Counted from the stretch's first letter, positions 1-12,303 are shown. The stretch is 64,000 bases of DNA from Primula veris (GCA_963682055.1 OY821746.1:20712481-20776480); one strand, 5' to 3'. Numbers and translations are program-made. Notes: generated by a model from the sequence alone, not told the origin.

Positions 1-1100
1 TAATTGAAACTAGCACATTCCGTCCACACTATGCGTGTCATGAAACACATGAGTTATTAACAATCCGTTTGCAAATTTAATATTTTTCATGTTCAAATAC
101 TCGCAATCAATTAGTTTCTTTACCTAAAAAAATATCAATAATGAATGAATAATTAGAATATAAATTGTTAATTTTGTATCAGAGATAACAACAAATATCC
201 AAAAAAGTTTGAGAAATAACATAGAAATCAAAAATGGGGAAGAATATAAGTTATAAAGAGAGATTTAAATTGGAATGAGGGAATAATTATTTATCAACAG
301 TTTTTTTTTCTTTTTTACTTTTCTGAATTAGACCGTTTGTATTTTTCATAATTTGTTTAAATTTACAGAGATATTTTCAGAACAAAATGGTTCAAGGCTT
401 CATAAGTAGATGTTTACTTAATAATATCATAGAATTCAAAGTTTAAAATAAAAACAGTACGTAATGATTAATGAAGTACATTGCAAGATTTAAAAGAATA
501 TGATGCATGACAAATAACAAATACCTACATAGTATAATTTAACTGTGGATCCTTAGTAATCACGTTATACAAGACATCATCATTGTCACAATATCACATA
601 ATTTTCTCATTGTGTGTTTGTTAGGCTATCAATTTTAGTACTTCTCAAGTCATTGGAATTATGAGTCTTAATTAATGGTATCAATTAAACTACACTTAGT
701 TTAATTATGGATACATAATAGGGACGGAGATACTATAATGTATCCATAATTAAATAGTTTGTTATACAAATACAAATATATTGACATATATACATACTTC
801 GTCCCGCAATACGTATCATGGTTTGAAAAATGAGATATTTAAGGATTTGAACCACTTTCATTTAAAATTCAATAAAATAGTTTCAAAAAATCAAACTTTT
901 CAAACAAACACTATTTATTTCTTAAAATATGAGATTAAAAGTGCAAATTTGATATGATATAACTAAAAGAAAAAAGACTTCAAAAAATAAAACAAAGTGA
1001 AAATTTACCATAAAAAAAAGTGGACCATGAGATGTAGAAAGCACGATATTTATTTTGCCACTGGGAGAGTATTATAATACACTGCCCTTGTACTTTGAGA
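1..1100. other. AT-rich stretch without a recognised gene
   Basis: All six frames are broken by frequent stops and I recognise no protein family, RNA gene or clear transposon ends here. The DNA is AT-rich with A and T runs, as in plant intergenic DNA. Confidence 0.5.
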
Positions 1101-1107
1101 CCCTAGG

Positions 1108-1165
1108 CGGCCAATCTCAAGGGCTATGGGCTCATCCAAACTTAACAATGTTACAGCAGATGCAA
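1108..1165. repeat. First copy of a diverged dispersed repeat (second copy at 2806-2870)
   Basis: This segment and 2806-2870 share a run of about 55 bases with scattered differences, including the shared core TTACAGCAGATG. Read on the minus strand, this copy is open and coding-like (SLDEPIALEIGRLGSQ), while the second copy has diverged. It could be a duplicated exon or a piece of an unrecognised repeat. Confidence 0.5.
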
Positions 1166-1230
1166 AGAAAGTGAAAAAAGTAGACGTTGTAGTTTTTAAA
1201 AACTCCAAAATTGAGACAGATAAGTTTTAG

Positions 1231-1436
1231 ACAATGAGAAATTTTAGACAAGTTTCGGATGGAATGATAACTGGTTTTAACATGAATATTTGGGAATAAA
1301 TCGATATTTGTTCTTACTAAGACTTGTTTGGTCTAAAACAATGGGAAATTTTAGACCGGCTCCGGGTGGAATCATAACTGGTTTTGACATGAAAATTTGG
1401 GGGGAAATCGATGTTTGTTCTTACTAAAGACTTGTT
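1231..1436. repeat. Two-unit tandem duplication, period about 107 bp
   Basis: Two adjacent units of about 100 bp begin at 1231 and 1338. Both contain AAATTTTAGAC, ATAACTGGTTTT and TTTGTTCTTACTAA in the same order, with roughly 15% differences. It is a local duplication; I see no coding function. Confidence 0.75.
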
Positions 1437-1702
1437 TGCTTTAGGATCCATTTCATATTTTTTGTCAGTTAAAGCTAAAATTGTGATTTTTAAATAAAAT
1501 TTACATATATAAAAAATTAAAATATATGTAAACAAATAATTCACAATACCTTGTACTATGGACTTTAAAAATGGCCCCAAATTATGCGCATCCCAAGCAT
1601 TAGAAGAGATAGAGGCAGTAAGAGCTAGTTGTTGAATGACCAAAAAAAGTGTGATAAATGCTAAAAAAAAAAAGATAACAAAATGAAGTCAGGAGAAAAC
1701 CT

Positions 1703-1772
1703 TCATTCTTCAGCAGTAGGACCTTTGATCGGCAAAAGAACATAGTAGATGACACCCAAATCTTGGACATTA
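1703..1772 (-). CDS. Exon-like segment of an unidentified gene (possible last exon)
   Basis: On the minus strand, an AG acceptor at 1773-1774 is followed by an open stretch reading NVQDLGVIYYVLLPIKG and ending PTAEE before a TGA at 1703-1705. It joins in frame (split codon CG+T) with the exon-like segment at 2234-2317, whose donor is GTATGC. Composition is coding-like and the join creates no stop, which is why I list it. I do not recognise the family and cannot reconstruct the upstream gene. It could be a true terminal exon, a decayed exon or chance. Confidence 0.3.
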
Positions 1773-1939
1773 CTAATTGATGTTATTAAAAAAACTAATC
1801 TTAGTTTGATGAATACATAACTCTTTGTCGATAGATAAAAGTATAGAACCAAAATACCAAAACTTAGTTAAAAAATTATAATGGTAAAACAAATATTCAG
1901 AAAAATTATCAAGACTTCTTTCGTCAGCATGAACTGCAT

Positions 1940-2018
1940 GATGCTATTTTGTAAAGCATGCTACCTTAGAAGAAGCAGGATGCTGTTTTGTAAAACATGC
2001 TACCTTAGAAGAAGCTGA
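1940..2018. repeat. Two-unit tandem repeat, 39-bp period
   Basis: The unit GATGCTRTTTTGTAAARCAT followed by GCTACCTTAGAAGAAGC is present twice in a row, starting at 1940 and 1979, with two or three substitutions. Confidence 0.8.
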
Positions 2019-2233
2019 TAGGGTATGATGTTTGTTTTGTTGAATATATGCTTGTTTAAAGATGATACAAACTAAGCTGTAAGTATTGAATAAATACTGG
2101 CATTTGCAACAAACCACAAATTCAACAATTCATGTTTCACGACCCTATCAGAATACTAAGGAAAAAAAATTGAATACAAGTAAATGCTTATGATTAGGCA
2201 AAAACATAACAAGGATAAAAGAGAAAGGCATAC

Positions 2234-2317
2234 CGGTTAATTGTGCCATTAGACTTTTGGATCTCTATGAAACAAAGATTATGTATTTTATCAGGTTTAC
2301 GGAGAAAATGGGGCATA
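2234..2317 (-). CDS. Exon-like segment of an unidentified gene
   Basis: Minus strand: a possible AG acceptor lies at 2318-2319 and a good donor (G|GTATGC) follows 2234. The frame reads MPHFLRKPDKIHNLCF then IEIQKSNGTIN and is open throughout. It splices in phase to 1703-1772. Just upstream on the same strand another frame is open from 2486 to 2265, so the exact start and frame are uncertain. I do not recognise the product. Confidence 0.3.
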
Positions 2318-2520
2318 CTTCAGCTACAAACATTTGAATAGAACAAATACGAGACAAGTTTTTCCCATTATTGAATAATTGAGACTTGGTATACATTTCT
2401 CGCCTTGTTCTCAACTTACTATTTTTCTTTATCCTACAGCATAAGACTTGATGTAAATATATTAAACAGTGAAAATGCATCTTCACCCGGAACAGAAAAT
2501 CTACTTGTCACTTTTCTCAC

Positions 2521-2556
2521 ACACATACACACACATATATATATATATATATATAT
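2521..2556. repeat. (CA)n/(TA)n microsatellite
   Basis: An interrupted CA run passes directly into about ten TA dinucleotides. It is a simple-sequence repeat. Confidence 0.9.
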
Positions 2557-5400
2557 CCAATGTAGAGAAAGAGGTATCTTAAAGATAATGACTTACTGTG
2601 AGACTATTAATTCGCAACATCAACATGTTGTACATGTACCCTTCATAATAGCATCCTTTCTCCCCATTATATTTCTCTTAGTCGCTGGATCCTCTAATCA
2701 ACAATCGAGATTGATGCGGAACTCAAATATTTGTTTCTCCACAAACGCGATTAAAAACAAATCAAACCAATCAGTAATCTAAATAATAGTACCAACTTTT
2801 AAATAAGGCAATCTCAAGGTCTATGAGTTCATCCAAAATTAACACTGTTACAGCAGATGTAAACAAAATTACACAGATGCGATCTCTTACATTCCCCTAA
2901 TATTTCTATCCATGACCACAGACTTTAATAAAACTACACAGAACTTACTTAATAGTGTGAACGCCCACTAATATTATCATTCATGTTGCTTTCTCTATAC
3001 TCTATACTCTGTCTTCCTTAATGATTTGATATGATATATTTCCTTTTTGTTCCTTGTTTGTTGATTATAGGAACAAAACACCTTGCTTTTATCCGGTTGA
3101 ATACTTTTTGATCAACACTTGAGTACATCAAACACCCCAGGTATGCAGATATATGAAAAGATAGAATTGTTATTCAAGAGTTCATTACGATCATGTAAAT
3201 CCGGCAAGTAGATTTTATTGGTATTCACAGTCACATGTTGAGTCTTTTTCATTAATATTGTCATAGAGTTTATCTTTTACAAATTAGATGTTGTTTTCCT
3301 AAATTTTGACACAGTCACACATATACTGATAACTTCTACTGATTAATGTTGCTCTTTATATTTCTTTCACATATAACACTAAACAGTCTGTGTATCTTTT
3401 ATGAAATGGAAATGAAAATTAAAAATATGAATGAATATTGTCGGTGGGTAGCTATGCCTATTCTCTCTCAACTTGTTATTTTTCAGCTTGTTTATTTGAA
3501 ATATATTATAAAGACGGGTGCTATGTTATTATTCTGGCGAGTGGCTTTCTACATTCTACAACATTTCCGGCTTAATTAAATTTATCATGAAAAAAAGGTA
3601 ATTGTTCCTGCTATTGAATTTTATAAATCATGGTTTAAACTTACCGTGTCACATAAGTGGTGTCTTATATCTTTACCGTGTGCCACAAGTGTATCCAAAG
3701 AAATCTGGTTCAGGACTCCAACCAGGGTCCTCGCAAGTTTCGATCCTCTACCGCTTGTTCGTTTATTATGCTTGAACAAACCAATCAAAATATTTCTTCA
3801 ACAAAAAAAAACATAAAAAAATGTGATTAAAAAATTACTATATGTTAATTTAATCCAATACAACATTAACGGTTTATTTGGTAATTGGTTGTTTTTGCAT
3901 AAAATAATTATATTTACGAGATAGATAATAGTCATTAGTTCAATCAGAGTTGGTCAGACGTTTTTTAACGGCCGTATAAATTTGTGCGGGTTTTCAAAAC
4001 TTTATCGAGTTTCTTTTAGTTTCGGCATAAAACTTTATAAAATCAACTGCAATATCATACTTATTATTACAAATATTACCTTTACATAAATAAAAACACA
4101 AAACCATCATAAATAATAGTTCTCTCTTCTGTTGTTGGTAATGTTGAGACTCGATTATCAAAGACCTCATTACCAACCGATGAAAGAATGATATCATTTA
4201 TTTCTGTTATGCCTTAACCTACGCTTATCTTCGAGATGTGAGGCATCATTAGTGTGATTTACTTTTCAAAAAGAAATATTCACATCTAAAAAAATTCTAA
4301 ATTGATGATGAGGGATTGAGAAATTAATGACCTGGAAAGCAAGTGCATAGCCACAATTATCATCACCCTGCACCATTTGAAAATCAGGTGATGTAACTTT
4401 ATCTTTGTGAGTTTATTGTTATATTGTATGCTCGTCTTTGGCAACATAAATCACGTAAGTTTTTAGACTTTTTTAAGTCTCTGTGTTTTACTCAGGGACG
4501 CGCCGTTAAAGAAATTTCTTGTAGAAATTGATGAGTCAAGTCCTACTTTCAAAAAAATGAGTCTCAATAGAAAGTAAAGCATACATCATACATGTATCGA
4601 GAAAAGATTTTACAATGTTCAATATCTGAAAACAGTTGATATCCGCACCATGCATTTGGATACTGCTAGTTTAATTGAAGTCGTAATTGCGCAAAAGTTG
4701 ATATAAAAAAGAAAATTTTCTGCTTATCAAAATAAAAAATAAAAAAAACTCAAATCTACTTGCACAATGTTTGTCATCAACGCATGCCATATTTGCTTTA
4801 TTAGTATAAAATCATTATGTCATTTAGATATTTTAGAATAATCCGATCTCTCCATAGATTAAGGTCATTGTGATATTGATTAAACCAATAAACTATTTAG
4901 GTTCATAAAGCAAAATAGAATTTACCACTATTTACGTCATTGTGGAAAGACTCGCATCTTCTTACACGACTAGCACGAAATTCAGATTGAAAACATCTTC
5001 TCGGAAAAATAAACAATCCTCATACCGCAGGTAGTGGGAGTTAATAGTGTTTTTGATACAAAATTGAAGCGAATAAATGTAGTACAACATTAACCTTACT
5101 GGTTTTTGGTGTCATGTTCAAATTTTAAAATGTATTTTCTGTCATAGATGCATCATGCATCATATTAACTGTTGAATCTCATATATCTTACCATTAAAAG
5201 TCCTCGTAATGGTAAGGATGGTTACTCATTATAAACCACAGGCTAGATCATATTTTAGTCGATATGAGATAATTACTCTAATACTCCCCCTCACTCATAA
5301 CCCGACATTTCAAGAGTCCTACGAGCGGACATATTAAATGGGTGAAGGTGAACCCAACATCGCTAGGTCCACTCTCATAACATATTGAAACTCATCAATT
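2557..5400. other. Intergenic AT-rich DNA, no supported gene
   Basis: Apart from the repeat copy at 2806-2870 I see no coding region, RNA gene or intact element. The stretch 5190-5410 (a block with CTCCCCCTCACTCATAACCC) resembles ends of old plant transposons. It may be one half of an element that continues after 7079. Confidence 0.4.
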
Positions 5401-5864
5401 CTCCACTAAAATAGAAGCAATTTTTGATTGGTATCCATTGAAACTACTTTTTTAAGAATTAGTACCACTTTTCAACTATTTAATATAAATTAGTACCTAC
5501 CTCTTGCTAATCTACATAAGTCCAACACATTTGGCCCAATAAAAGTTTGTCAATTACCAAGCCCGTTGAGCAGTCTTCGGCATTGACTATCGGTCTCCGG
5601 CGTTGATCAAAACTTAAAAAAAAATGTAAAATAAAAAATAAAATTATAAAAAAACTATAAAAATTTAAAATTCAAAAAAAATCCAAAAAAAATATTTTTT
5701 TATAAAAATCCAAAAATATTAAAAAAAGAAATAGTAAAAAAAATGGACCGGTCTTCGGCGTTGAGCAAAAAATAAAAAAAATGTAAAAAAAATAAAAAAC
5801 TCAAAAAAAAATATAAAAAAATCTGGAAAAAATAAAAAATAAAAATCCAGAAAATTTGGTACTA

Positions 5865-6130
5865 TTTTGACAATCTAATACAATTTTTTTGACAATCTAA
5901 TAAAAAATTTTGACAATGTAATTTGAATATTTTGACAATCTAATACAAAACTTTTGACAATTTAATTCAAAAAATTTAACAATCTAATTTTTGGAAATCT
6001 AATTCAAATTTTTGACAATATAATTATACAATCTAATTTTTGACAATCTAATGGACAAACTAACAGACTAATTTTCTTTACAGTCTAATACAATTATTTT
6101 TAGACAGTCTAATACAACTTGTACATTAAT
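5865..6130. repeat. Minisatellite of TTTGACAATCTAAT-type units
   Basis: About ten irregular units of 15-30 bp share the core TTTTGACAATCTAAT. Spacer lengths vary and mutated units such as GACAGTCTAATACAA occur at the right side. Confidence 0.8.
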
Positions 6131-6428
6131 CGATAATTTATTGGACAGTATAATAGACTAATTCCTTTTAAAAAAACTGATCAAATTTGTTTTATTTGCA
6201 GTTTTTGAGTTAAATTCATAGATGCATTAAACTTAGGGACTATTTTGAATTTAACAAATTCTATTAAATTTCCAAAAACAGTCCCCTGAACCTTTCAAAT
6301 CACAGTCCAGAGCTTCCACCGCCCACTGGCTGCCACCGCCACCTGGGCACGGTTTCCTCCAATAGTCGACGATGTCCGTCACCACATGCCCACAGATAGA
6401 GGGAGAGATTCGGGGTAGAGAGAACGGG

Positions 6429-6430
<2 letters not shown>

Positions 6431-6461
<31 letters not shown>
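6431..6461. repeat. (TA)n microsatellite
   Basis: About fourteen consecutive TA dinucleotides, flanked by GAGG and AAAG. Confidence 0.9.
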
Positions 6462-6462
<1 letters not shown>

Positions 6463-6507
6463 AAAGGAGGTAGTGTTGATCCCTACATTCGTCGTCGTTT
6501 GATGATA

Positions 6508-6755
6508 TGTATGTATGTATATATATGCGGGAGAATCTATACACACATAAAAAAACACATTATCTTTACACATCAATCACAACCTTCCATTTACTTACTT
6601 TCAATGGTTAAGATTAGTTCATCTAATAACAAGAATAAACACATAATATTGACCATTGAAAGTAAGTAAATTGAGGGTTATGATTGATGTGTAAATATAA
6701 TGTGTTTTTTTATGTGTGTATAGATCATTCCCCTATATATATGTGTGTGTGTGTA
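6508..6755. repeat. Large inverted repeat (MITE-like fold-back), arms about 75-100 bp
   Basis: The left arm (about 6508-6607, containing CTATACACACATAAAAAAAC and TTACTTACTTTCAATGGT) is matched by its reverse complement at about 6650-6755, with a spacer of about 45 bp. The inner 70 bp of each arm pair almost perfectly, and the match decays outward into TA-rich DNA. A transcript would form a long hairpin. No coding capacity is seen. Confidence 0.8.
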
Positions 6756-7087
6756 TGTTGCATAGATATGTATATATAGATCTGGGGGTTGCAGAATAAG
6801 TTCACAAGAGAGAGAGAAGAGATGGTCATCAGAGCTCCGTCGCCATAGGACCGGCGGAGCTTCAGTCAAGTCGTGGTGGCGGTGATGTGTATTATTGTAG
6901 AGAGAGAAAATATTTGGGGTTAATGGAAAAAAATAAAATTTGGGTAACTTTTATATTTAGAGTAGAGGGTACCAAAACCAAATTGAAATGTTTTAAAAGG
7001 GTACCTTATGCTAATAAAAATTACAAGTGGTACTAAAAGCTAATAATTATTTTAAAGTGGTACCGGCCTCCAATTAATTCCACTAAG

Positions 7088-8050
7088 AGGCCTATTAGTA
7101 GGGAAGAAGAGAGTCATATTTTAATCATTGGTTTTATCAATAATGCCTAAACGATGTGGGACTATTGTAACATTAACCTTACTTGTATACAACTTTGTGA
7201 GCTGAGCTCCTAACAATTTTATTTGTCTCTCTATTAACGAAAAATCAACAACTACAAGCTCGGCCGAGAAGCTAGTTTGGTCCACTAGGCAGTAATAATG
7301 GGGTTCCGGAGCAAGTCTCCCAATCAACCATTGTGGCTTCATTGTACAATGTGATGCAACTCATTCAGTCGCCATTGCAGAAAGAAATTACGCTAACGAA
7401 ATTTCATCACCAGTTCAACCAAACAGATTATGACAATAGATACTAAAAGACTGTGAGGCCAAAAAATCAATCATATTAGTCACATAAGAGCATAACTCAA
7501 TGCATGGCATGATGAATAAGCAATCTCAATTGAGGGAAAGAAAAATAATATTTCGTGTAGCTGATGAATGATTTCGACTAAATTAGCAAGAGACGAAAAG
7601 GAATAATAATTATGAGAATGTGAAAGTAATCACACACCAATGAATATTTAATATAAATTCAGTTTAAAGCCCCAAGAGGTCAAATTCACAAAATCAAACC
7701 GATTCAGATTCCCTTAGATATAACCCTTGCCAGTAAAAACAAATACTACCAATGACAGAGCATAAATGTTACAAAGTAAATTCTAGAGCCTCATAATAGA
7801 CCTTTTCAATGAAATTCCAAATGGGTTCTTCCAAAGTGGTTTATTATATCTGAATGGTTTGCCAAAGTTCAAGGACCCTATGAGAAACCCAAATTATTCC
7901 TTAAACAATGTAAAATATTAGTTAAAAAAGATGTAAACTCAAAAACCCAGCAAAAACAATAAAATTACACTAAGCATTACTGTAGCAGGTAAACTATAAA
8001 TTGTTGGGATGTTACTATAACGTATAACTCCTCTGATATGATTAAACAAC
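7088..8050. other. Non-coding stretch, no supported gene
   Basis: 7081-7340 holds a CCTAAACGATGTGGGACT block of the sort often seen in old plant repeats. A 73-codon open frame on the minus strand here resembles nothing I know, and I treat it as chance. Nothing else is supported. Confidence 0.35.
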
Positions 8051-8055
8051 CATGA

Positions 8056-8183
8056 CTATAATATTTTCAGGTCAATCATACTTAACATGAACAGGAAAAA
8101 GAACGAGGCTAACAGAATGCTATAATATTTTCAGGTCAATCATATTTAACATGAACAGGAAACAAAACGAGGCTAACATAATG
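8056..8183. repeat. Two-unit tandem duplication, 64-bp period
   Basis: Two adjacent 64-bp units begin CTATAATATTTTCAGGTCAA and contain AACATGAACAGGAAA and ACGAGGCTAACA. They differ at only a few bases. Confidence 0.85.
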
Positions 8184-8196
8184 CTACGATAGGTTA

Positions 8197-9310
8197 TTCT
8201 CAGTCATAACAAGATAAAGAAAACTTTGAAATACACGTATAAAGGGCAAACAGTACCATAATGTCCACAAAAATCAACAGTTTACAATGACTACGAACAT
8301 CTTTTAGTCTATAGAATAGAAAGATTCTTACATAAAGAAACAATTTCCACGATCATTTAGCAACAATTTACTTGTTCGGCCTTACCCATAACAGGACAAT
8401 AAATCAGAAAATAAAAGTTAAATTCAGATTACATGAAAACTGATGTATATACATTTAGCAACAATTAAGCAACATATATTGTTGGGATGTTACAATATGA
8501 TCATATAACTCCTCCGATCCCATTAAACAACTATGACTACAATGATTGTCGTTGGAACGTACTCAAAATGTAAATTAATACATCATCAAATAACAAACGA
8601 AACAAATATATTCAGATAGCATCTACACTAGAATGCTAAAAAAAAATTATTCCTAACAAGGGACATAAACACAATGAAATACAACTATTACCGGCAAACA
8701 GCAGAATATTTTCAAATTAAAAAGAAACAGTATACAGGGACTACAAATATATATTGGTCTAGAGAATTAAAAGGCTGTTACAGAAAAAATAAGAAAACTT
8801 TGGACCAATTAAGCAACATTGGTACTTAATTGCATCGTGGGAGTTGTTTCTTTCTGACGTTACAATGAGATATAGCTATTGCTAAAATTATTGCTTCTTA
8901 ACATGGAAAATAATAAGACAACGACAAATCGCAAACCAAAAAACTAAATTTCAGACAACATGAACACTGAGGCATGAGTAAAAGAATGCTACAATGATAT
9001 ATTTTCAAATGTAACAAGGGAAAGAATGATAAACACATATAAACTGGCAAATAATCAAGTAACTTTCAAGAAATCAACAAATACACAGTGATTAAGAATA
9101 TCTGTTTGTCTATGAAACTGAATAGTTGTCCATTAAAGAGAAACAGTAATCTATTATAAGGGGTTAGTTTACACACATAACCGGCGAGCAATAGAATATT
9201 ATCCGGAAAAAATCAAGAATTCACAAACTATTACTAATATCCATTTATCTACAAGATTTACAAGTTTTGCAGAAAGAACCAATTCCGTCGATCCAATTAG
9301 GCAAACAATT
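8197..9310. repeat. Degenerate repeat array, four old copies of a 150-180 bp unit
   Basis: Segments starting near 8197, 8640, 8990 and 9160 share the same word order: ACAAGG, ATAAAC, GGCAAACAG or GGCAAATAA, a poly-A block, ACTAC or ATTAC, TATC or CATC, GTCTA, AGAAACA, and CGATC or AATTAG. Separately, TTGTTGGGATGTTAC occurs at about 8000 and 8480. Divergence is high, so only the aligned order reveals the relationship. No coding frame is conserved across the copies. Confidence 0.5.
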
Positions 9311-11500
9311 ATCGATTAAAAGAAGTCAAACAAACTACATATGTAACTGGAAAAACGTACAATAATTCCATAGAAAACTTGGAAAAAGTTTTTAGTAATA
9401 CGTTCCCTAACCAAGGAAACTTTTTTTATTCTCTGTTCCTGGATAAGGTCTCTAATACTGTAAAAATTACGACAAAAAGTATACGCATAAATAACTAAGA
9501 GAGTCAGATCAAAGAAAGATACAAAGGATAGCCAAAAAGACAATGGATTCACACTCATGTGAAGTTACAAGGTGAGGACCTTAATCAACAGTGTACGACT
9601 TCAAATGGGATTTTTCGAAGAAATGACAGCAAAACTAAGGCTTCCAAGCATAAAAATTTAATGACCAAAGAAGGTAGGAAGCCCAATGATAGCCATCTTA
9701 TGCATGAGACCTTTTCTTTTGACATTCCCATAATTCTATGACCGATCTCAGTATACGGTTTCTATAATATTAAGTTATTAACACTCTGAATAAGTACAGA
9801 ATAAACCAAGAAATATACTGCACGGCATACATCTTCACTTACTAGAGCCAATGAAAAAATGACTCATATCTTGAGAGTTAAGATTCAGACTGCATGAAAA
9901 AACAATAATCTTGGATCATCATGACATTCCTAGAGGATGTTTTCAGATTCTGATATGTAAAACCCAGACAGTACTATAGGAGGCATCATATATCTATTAA
10001 TAATATTTCAATAAAATTGTAACAAACATGAAATTTATCAAAGAAAGCTGAAACTTTGAACAAAAGCATATAAATGAAACCATAACTATTATGACCACTA
10101 AATGCTATCACAATCAATAAATTAGTAGAAAGTTAGATCTCTTAACAAAAAAAAAAAGGATTAGTTTGACTACAAAATGCTATCAGTAGTCAATAAATGA
10201 GAAGACATAAATCACTATATATATAATTTAATTCTAAACAAGCTAAACTACATTTGTGTAGGAATAGCCCTACTACAATTACACACTTAAAACTTATATG
10301 AAACAATTGCTAACCCTTTCATTTTCATCATTATAAACTTTCTTAATCTCTTAACAAGGGCAAAAAATCAAATTTCTGTGACAAGCTTTAATAAACATTT
10401 GAAATTAAACAACAGTTTAACAAGACCAGACAGTCAAACATGCTATAGAGAATATCAAGTCAATCTGGATAGCATAAAAACAGCATAATTACCAAAGTAC
10501 AAAGATGATGCGTGTACGTGCCCGTAACTATACAGCCTGTCTACACAATACTTTGCCTAGTTCTATACAGGTTCAGGATTATGCCACAACCTTAAATAAG
10601 TCTATCTAGCAATTTCAAAATCATACGAGGAAGAATTATTTGCTTAAATTGATTTTTTTATTCTTGGTAAGCTGAAAGTTGAAGGACCAGAAAAGTGGCA
10701 CAAAGCATACGTCACATACGGAACAACATCAAACAAAAAGAAAATGTCACCCTCCCCCAACTGAGGCCCCAAAAAGGTAAACAACAAAATTATAGGAAAC
10801 CTTCCATCTAAAACATACACCAACATGGGTCAACTGGGGAGTATCAAAGAGAGATAGGTTTGTACTTGAAAATCATGATAATTTATTTCTGGGAAGTATT
10901 GCTATGTTTTGCTTTTGGAGAAAAACAAGGATTTATATGACCGGAATTTCAACATGCCATTGGATCCAACGCGATACATTACTGATTTTCTCCGTAATTT
11001 TTTGACAGGTGGCATAGTGCCGGAATACAGAGTCATGTTACATGGCGTCTTCCACAATTTGGTACTATTAAAGTTAATACAGACGCGACATATCTTTGAA
11101 CCGTGATGTGAACCTGTATATAAAATTCATTATCTTCAGAAGGGTAATAGTAATACTACACCAAAAGCAAAAGAAAAAAATGTCTCTTACATGAGGATTA
11201 TTTGCTTGTAGTTTTTAAGCAAATGAGTTGGTGTAGTTTTAGGTTAAGCAAAAATCTGAGTCTATCCAGCTACTGGGTGTAAAAAGCAACAACGAAATAA
11301 CGCTTCAACTAAGGACAGCTGCAACATTTCCATTTGCTTAGCTTGGTCAAGGCTGAACGATTTCCAATCCAAATCTGAGTAGAGAAATACCAATTTAGAC
11401 AATTGATGGTCTTCCTCTAAAAATATGTACAACTTAAGTATCAGAAGTTGGATGCGATCATGCGAGTAAGAAAGCATTGTGAAGAAGCACCTAAACCCAA
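9310..11500. other. Non-coding AT-rich stretch, no recognised gene
   Basis: Short open frames occur on both strands (for example 9316-9558, 9559-9741, 10644-10826 and 10909-11106), but none has a recognisable domain, good codon pattern or supporting splice signals. It may be intron if the exon-like minus-strand segments around it belong to a gene. Confidence 0.35.
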
Positions 11501-11945
11501 AAGACTTACTCAAAAGAGCATAAAATCCAAAGCAGCCACTAAGCTAAGAGGATGATAACCAACTTACCTTCTCCACTTTCTTCTTCTTTTCTTTTTTCTC
11601 CTCAACAAAGTCACACAACACTAACAATGGTTGAACTTCATCTACCTGAGACGCGTGGATTAACTATTAAGATTTTTGGCAACTCAAAAGCCTTTAAAAA
11701 CATCAACTCTACTGTCACAAGTTTTAGAAGGCACAAAGCATGTCAAGATTCCATACTCGAATTGAAGATTGCATTGAACCAACTGCTAAATAATTTCCTA
11801 CCACAGAAAAGAAGCAACTGAAAAGGTGGACAATTATGAATACAAAAGGAAGCTAAAATGAATAGTTGAGTTATATATCCCATCAAGCATTAACATATTG
11901 AATCTTAGTAAAAGAATATATCTTTTCCAGTTCAGATAGATAGTC
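11500..11945. repeat. First copy of a diverged 0.4-kb duplication (second at 12968-13605)
   Basis: Shared blocks in the same order include GAGCATAAAA, AACTTACCTT, TGAACTTCATCTA, CTGAGA, ATTAAGATTT, ATGTCAAGAT and GTTGAGTTATAT. The second copy has an extra segment of about 230 bp (13045-13275) and many substitutions. The match includes an exon-like segment (11568-11645 here, 13292-13324 there). Confidence 0.7.
11568..11645 (-). CDS. Exon-like segment, duplicated in decayed form at 13292-13324
   Basis: Minus strand: acceptor CTCAG, then 78 nt (26 codons) open in frame reading VDEVQPLLVLCDFVEEK followed by a Lys/Glu-rich run, then the donor G|GTAAGT. The second copy at 13292-13324 keeps the acceptor, the start IDEVQPLVVLK and the GTAAGT donor, but is shorter. 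Conservation of both splice borders is what suggests an exon. I do not recognise the family. It could be a small exon of a gene spread over 1.7-13.4 kb on the minus strand. Confidence 0.3.
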
Positions 11946-12303
11946 AACTGGAAGAGAGAAGTTTGTAACTTCCAAGTAAATAGTTTACTGTACTTACAAA
12001 GTGACTTCATTTAAGCGTTAGCAACAATATGAACTACAATATCCACGTTTTCTAATATCCAAATCTTTCACACCATACGTTATACAGATTGAAATGACAA
12101 AATTTCACCCAAGAACAACATAACCAACTACATGCAAATCTGTAAAGAAAAATATTAAATTATGTGCTAAACCAAATACCCCATTCACCTCCTTTGACAG
12201 GGCAATCAAGCCAGACATGCAATACACCGCAAATGCATATAACGACTAATTACCGAATATGCGAATCATGGAAAAAAACATTATTTCTGCAGTAGGACGT
12301 TAC

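Larger units (their letters stand above)
5411..7078. mobile_element. Candidate composite non-autonomous DNA element
   Basis: The two outer ends are diverged inverted copies of each other. Left, about 5425-5495, carries AGTACCAC and ATTAGTACC. The complement of the right end, about 6985-7070, carries GGTACCACTT and AGTACCACTTGTA. The octamer TCCACTAA lies directly outside both ends (5402-5409 and 7079-7086) and could be the target duplication. Inside are A-rich DNA with two copies of a CGGTCTYCGGCGTTGA motif, a TTTGACAATCTAAT minisatellite, an AT microsatellite and a large inverted repeat. No transposase is visible. The class is unresolved: an 8-bp duplication suggests hAT, whereas 9 bp would suggest MULE. 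Confidence 0.4.

Noticed and set aside
3690..3790. Possible tRNA-like sequence (GGATCGAAACTTG on the minus strand)
   Set aside because: Only a weak B-box-like word; no A box at proper spacing and no stems.
7121..7342. 73-codon minus-strand frame
   Set aside because: Overlaps sequence that resembles an old repeat; no domain and no splice or start context.
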